From: Spongiactinospora rosea | GTDB taxonomy: Bacteria; Actinomycetota; Actinomycetes; Streptosporangiales; Streptosporangiaceae | Reading direction: 5' to 3' | DNA length: 64,000 nucleotides | Assembly (NCBI RefSeq): GCF_003315795.1 | Contig: NZ_QMEY01000021.1 | Location: 1-64,000 of the forward strand | Part shown: in pieces, positions 61,809-64,000 of the stretch | Layout: each line of letters opens with the position of its first letter | Position numbering within the stretch: the first letter of the stretch is position 1 | Translations under genes and position numbers: made by a program | Notes under the pieces: model-generated | The model's database searches: none | Seen by the model: the letters and a program-made list of their open reading frames with translations, nothing else | Told to the model about the DNA's origin: nothing

Positions 61809-62621
61809 GTGACCACCCCTCGGCAAACTCCGCCCACCCCCCGGGCCGACGACGGCACCGCCACCCGCGTGCCCCGGGTGTTCTCCCCCGCCGCTCGCCG
61901 CCTCGGAGCGCTCACCGGCGTCGTGGTGACCGCGGGCCTGCTCGCCGCGGCCGTCTCAGGGCCCGCCATCGCGGCCCCGGCCGATCGCGGTGAGGTCGTG
62001 GTGACGGCGCGGCACACGGGCAAGCCGCTGCTGCCCGATCTCGACCTCAATCTTGATCTGGACCTCAACCTGGACCTGGATCTCCACCTCGATCACCACC
62101 TGCACCCGCACAAGCCCCCGAAGAAGCCGGATCCGGAGCCGTCGCCCCCGCCGCCTCCGCCCCCGCCGCCGCCGCGCGAGTCCGAGCCCGGCGAGCCCCC
62201 ACAGCCCTCCGAGCCGCCACAGCCGTCGACACCCCCTGAGCCATCAGAGCCGCCCGAGCCGCCGGAGCCCCCGAAACCACCCGAGCCGCCGAAGTCGCCG
62301 GAGCCTCCCAAACCACCCGAGCCGTCCGAGCCGCCGAAGCCGCCGCCCACGATCCGGCCCCCGCGGCCCGTACCGCCCGCCGTGGAGCGGGTCAACGCCC
62401 CTCTCCCGCCGCCGGTGGTACGCCCGACGCCCAAGCCGCGTCCCACGCCCAAGACCACCCCGCGCCCCACGGTGAGCTACCGCGCCCAGACCTCGATCCT
62501 GGACAAGTACACCGAGCGCCGGGCCGGCATCGACCGCAAGCTCGTGATCGTCTTCTTCACGGTCATCGTGGTCGCCACCGTCGTCGCGGGCGCCGGCAGC
62601 GCCGCCCGCCGCCGCGGCTGA
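61809..62621 (+). CDS. Exported proline-rich protein with an Asp-Leu repeat and C-terminal anchor
   Basis: About 270 aa. A signal or anchor helix (ALTGVVVTAGLLAAAVSGPA) is followed by a strict Asp-Leu/His stretch (LPDLDLNLDLDLNLDLDLHL, then DHHLHPH). Then come about 100 residues of Pro/Glu/Ser/Lys repeats (PPEPPKPPEP), a basic segment and a C-terminal helix (KLVIVFFTVIVVATVVAGAG) with an Arg tail. This suggests a wall-spanning protein anchored by its C-terminus. The acidic/His-rich part might bind metal. No LPxTG motif is seen. The GTG at 61809 is chosen; GTG 61788 is also possible. Confidence 0.7.
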   Translation: MTTPRQTPPTPRADDGTATRVPRVFSPAARRLGALTGVVVTAGLLAAAVSGPAIAAPADRGEVVVTARHTGKPLLPDLDLNLDLDLNLDLDLHLDHHLHPHKPPKKPDPEPSPPPPPPPPPPRESEPGEPPQPSEPPQPSTPPEPSEPPEPPEPPKPPEPPKSPEPPKPPEPSEPPKPPPTIRPPRPVPPAVERVNAPLPPPVVRPTPKPRPTPKTTPRPTVSYRAQTSILDKYTERRAGIDRKLVIVFFTVIVVATVVAGAGSAARRRG

Positions 62622-62712
62622 CCCGCGCGCGGGGCCGCCCCTCAGCCCGCCGGGCCTGTGGCGTCGGGGGCTTGGGGGCGGCGTGGCCTTCAGTGGACGG
62701 CCGGTGCAGGGG

Positions 62713-63414
62713 CTACCGCTGGGATACGTCGGCCGGGAAGACGCCCTCGTTGATCAGCTTCTCCAGGGTCTCGCGCATCCACTCGGACTCGTTGAGGTGG
62801 GGGAACGGCTCGCCCTTCGGTATCTCGACGTCCAGGAACCGGCACAGCGGCTCCCAGCCCTCGCGTACGTCGAAGACCAGCAGCCGCTCCGCGGGCAGGC
62901 TCGCCTTGACCTCGGCCACGTGGCGGTGGAAGGCCGCCACCGCCGCGTCCTCGTCCGGCAGTGCCACGTTGATGGAGGGGACGCCCAGGGCCTCCCGGGA
63001 GATGCGGTCGGTCACCGGACGGAAGCGGGCCATCCGGCTGAACATCTCCGTGGCCGCCGGGGGCAGGTCGTCCGGTAGCTCGCGGCCGGGGCCGGCGGCC
63101 ATCAGGACCTGCATGCTGCGGTACCAGCGGTGCGGGTCGCGGACGGTCAGGACGACCTTGGCGTCGGGGTAGGCGGCGGCCTGTTCGCGCCAGAAGTGGC
63201 TGGCCGGCCAGTCGGTGGCGGAGCGGTAGCCGACGAAGACCTTGTCCCAGTCCAGGGGCTCGCCGTCGGCGGCGGGCAGCCACCGCTCGATGTGGTCGGG
63301 CTTACTGAGGATCTCGAACATGTGGAAGCAGGGACCGAATCCGAGCCGTTCCAGCGCGACCTTCAGCGAACGGGTCCCGGTACGCGGAAAACCGGCGCCG
63401 ATCACTTGCAACAT
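62713..63414 (-). CDS. Sulfotransferase-family protein
   Basis: A 233-aa protein. VIGAGFPRTGTRSLKVALER is the 5'-phosphosulfate-binding loop (GxPRTGTxSL) of the P-loop sulfotransferase-like family seen in many actinobacteria and fungi. VVLTVRDPHRWYRSM is the 3'-phosphate region. VFDVREGWEPLCRFLDVEIP is the typical end. Activity on a specific acceptor is unknown. The ATG at 63414 follows AGGAGAG. Confidence 0.86.
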   Translation of the reverse strand: MLQVIGAGFPRTGTRSLKVALERLGFGPCFHMFEILSKPDHIERWLPAADGEPLDWDKVFVGYRSATDWPASHFWREQAAAYPDAKVVLTVRDPHRWYRSMQVLMAAGPGRELPDDLPPAATEMFSRMARFRPVTDRISREALGVPSINVALPDEDAAVAAFHRHVAEVKASLPAERLLVFDVREGWEPLCRFLDVEIPKGEPFPHLNESEWMRETLEKLINEGVFPADVSQR

Positions 63415-63525
63415 GTGACTCTCCTCTGCCCTCGGGGCGGTTTCCCGCCACACTCGGTGGGGAATTCAACACATGTTTAGTTTATTTGCCGCACCCGGAG
63501 GGCCCGGATTCGCCCCCGCGCGAGA

Positions 63526-64000
63526 TCAGCTCTGTGGCGGTGCCAGTTGCCGGTCGATGCGGTCGAACTGCTGCATGGCCACCTCGAACGCGGTCGGCTC
63601 GACGGCGTTGAAGCCGCTGTAGGGATGGCTGCTGAGCTGCACGAACACCACGCCCACGACCACCACCGTGACCCGGATCGCGTCGCTCACCACGGTGGCG
63701 AAGGTCGGCCGGATGCCGAGGGTCCAGGGCATGGCGATCACCAGCGCGCCGGACAGCGCCATCGAGATCATGAAGATGTCCTCCAGCCGGGTGGCCGCGT
63801 CTTCGGCGCGCAGGGCGCGGGCGTGGCTCAGGTCGGCGGCCCGGTCAAGGGCCTCCTGGCGGAGGTTTTCGTGCGCCGGCTCGGCCGGGCGCAGCCGGTG
63901 CAGGGCGGCGCGCAGCTCGTCGAGCGTGCGGCCGGGCAGCAGCGAAAGGGTGTCGTTGCTCATCATCGGCCAGTCGAGGGTGATCGACTGGTTGGTGTAC
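63526..64000 (-). CDS. DUF4239-like (bestrophin-type) membrane protein, C-terminal part, runs off the right edge
   Basis: At least 157 residues. The last part has two membrane helices (IFMISMALSGALVIAMPWTL; AIRVTVVVVGVVFVQLSSHP) and the ending SSHPYSGFNAVEPTAFEVAM, which resembles the end of DUF4239/bestrophin-like proteins (HPFSG..). The frame is still open at 64000 and coding-like upstream (TNQSITLDWP), so I treat it as cut by the window rather than starting at ATG 63966. Function unknown. Confidence 0.6.
   Translation of the reverse strand, partial: YTNQSITLDWPMMSNDTLSLLPGRTLDELRAALHRLRPAEPAHENLRQEALDRAADLSHARALRAEDAATRLEDIFMISMALSGALVIAMPWTLGIRPTFATVVSDAIRVTVVVVGVVFVQLSSHPYSGFNAVEPTAFEVAMQQFDRIDRQLAPPQS

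Noticed and set aside
53074..62621. A secondary-metabolite gene cluster around the AfsR-type regulator
   Set aside because: Neighbours are housekeeping or unrelated genes; no synthase, tailoring or export set is visible.

Overview
The window is high-GC DNA with strong GC3 coding bias, frequent GTG starts and many 4-nt stop/start overlaps. A type I-E-like CRISPR repeat, SARP/AfsR, DUF397, LCP, PucR and several LLM flavoproteins all point to a filamentous actinomycete. I favour Streptosporangiales, but that is inference.

Layout. The left edge (1-248) is the end of an IS21-like element. It abuts a block (249-480) that matches the leader-side flank of the CRISPR array at 44506-45138. Both copies of this flank run into unusual arrays of tiny GC hairpins with GNA loops (535-1020 and 45399-46130). 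From 1094 to 8929 lie a PfkB kinase, an ArsR regulator with a perfect palindromic operator, a YbaK-type deacylase and a complete Mrp cation/proton antiporter operon (mrpA(B)CDEFG, minus strand). From 9090 to 16082 a divergently controlled catabolic cluster holds a PucR regulator, an NCS1 permease, two LLM flavoproteins, an M24 hydrolase and a threonine-synthase-like PLP enzyme; its substrate is unknown. From 16069 to 22822 are an SDR/TetR pair, an epoxide hydrolase/TetR pair, a D-aminoacylase-type amidohydrolase, a PASTA-Excalibur membrane protein and small unknowns. From 23061 to 29582 are a GlcDH-like dehydrogenase, gnd (with a parS-like site over its stop codon), an LCP protein with a long repetitive tail and an MHS-type transporter.

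From 29622 to 39092 come a toxin-antitoxin pair, a frameshifted SDR beside its MarR gene, DUF397, an EutQ-like cupin, an M55 aminopeptidase, a GNAT/XRE-TPR pair, two small unknowns, an NmrA-like protein and a VOC protein. Then follow thiC with a TPP riboswitch, an ECF sigma factor with its membrane partner, an IS5-like relic region, and a hydrolase/HxlR pair between short inverted IS relics. After the CRISPR array are a ParA-like ATPase with a 128-aa partner, an LLM protein, rnhB, LysR/aminotransferase, a secreted protein, a 1000-aa SARP-NB-ARC-TPR regulator, a methyltransferase, a zinc-ribbon protein, TetR, SURF1, an amidohydrolase, a YkvA-like protein, a proline-rich anchored protein, a sulfotransferase-like protein and a truncated membrane protein.

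Most promising for novelty: the CRISPR neighbourhood (five identical leader-end spacers, a duplicated leader next to an IS21 end, and leader-associated minihairpin arrays with no cas genes in view), the uncharacterised PucR/NCS1/LLM cluster, and a near-consensus parS site.
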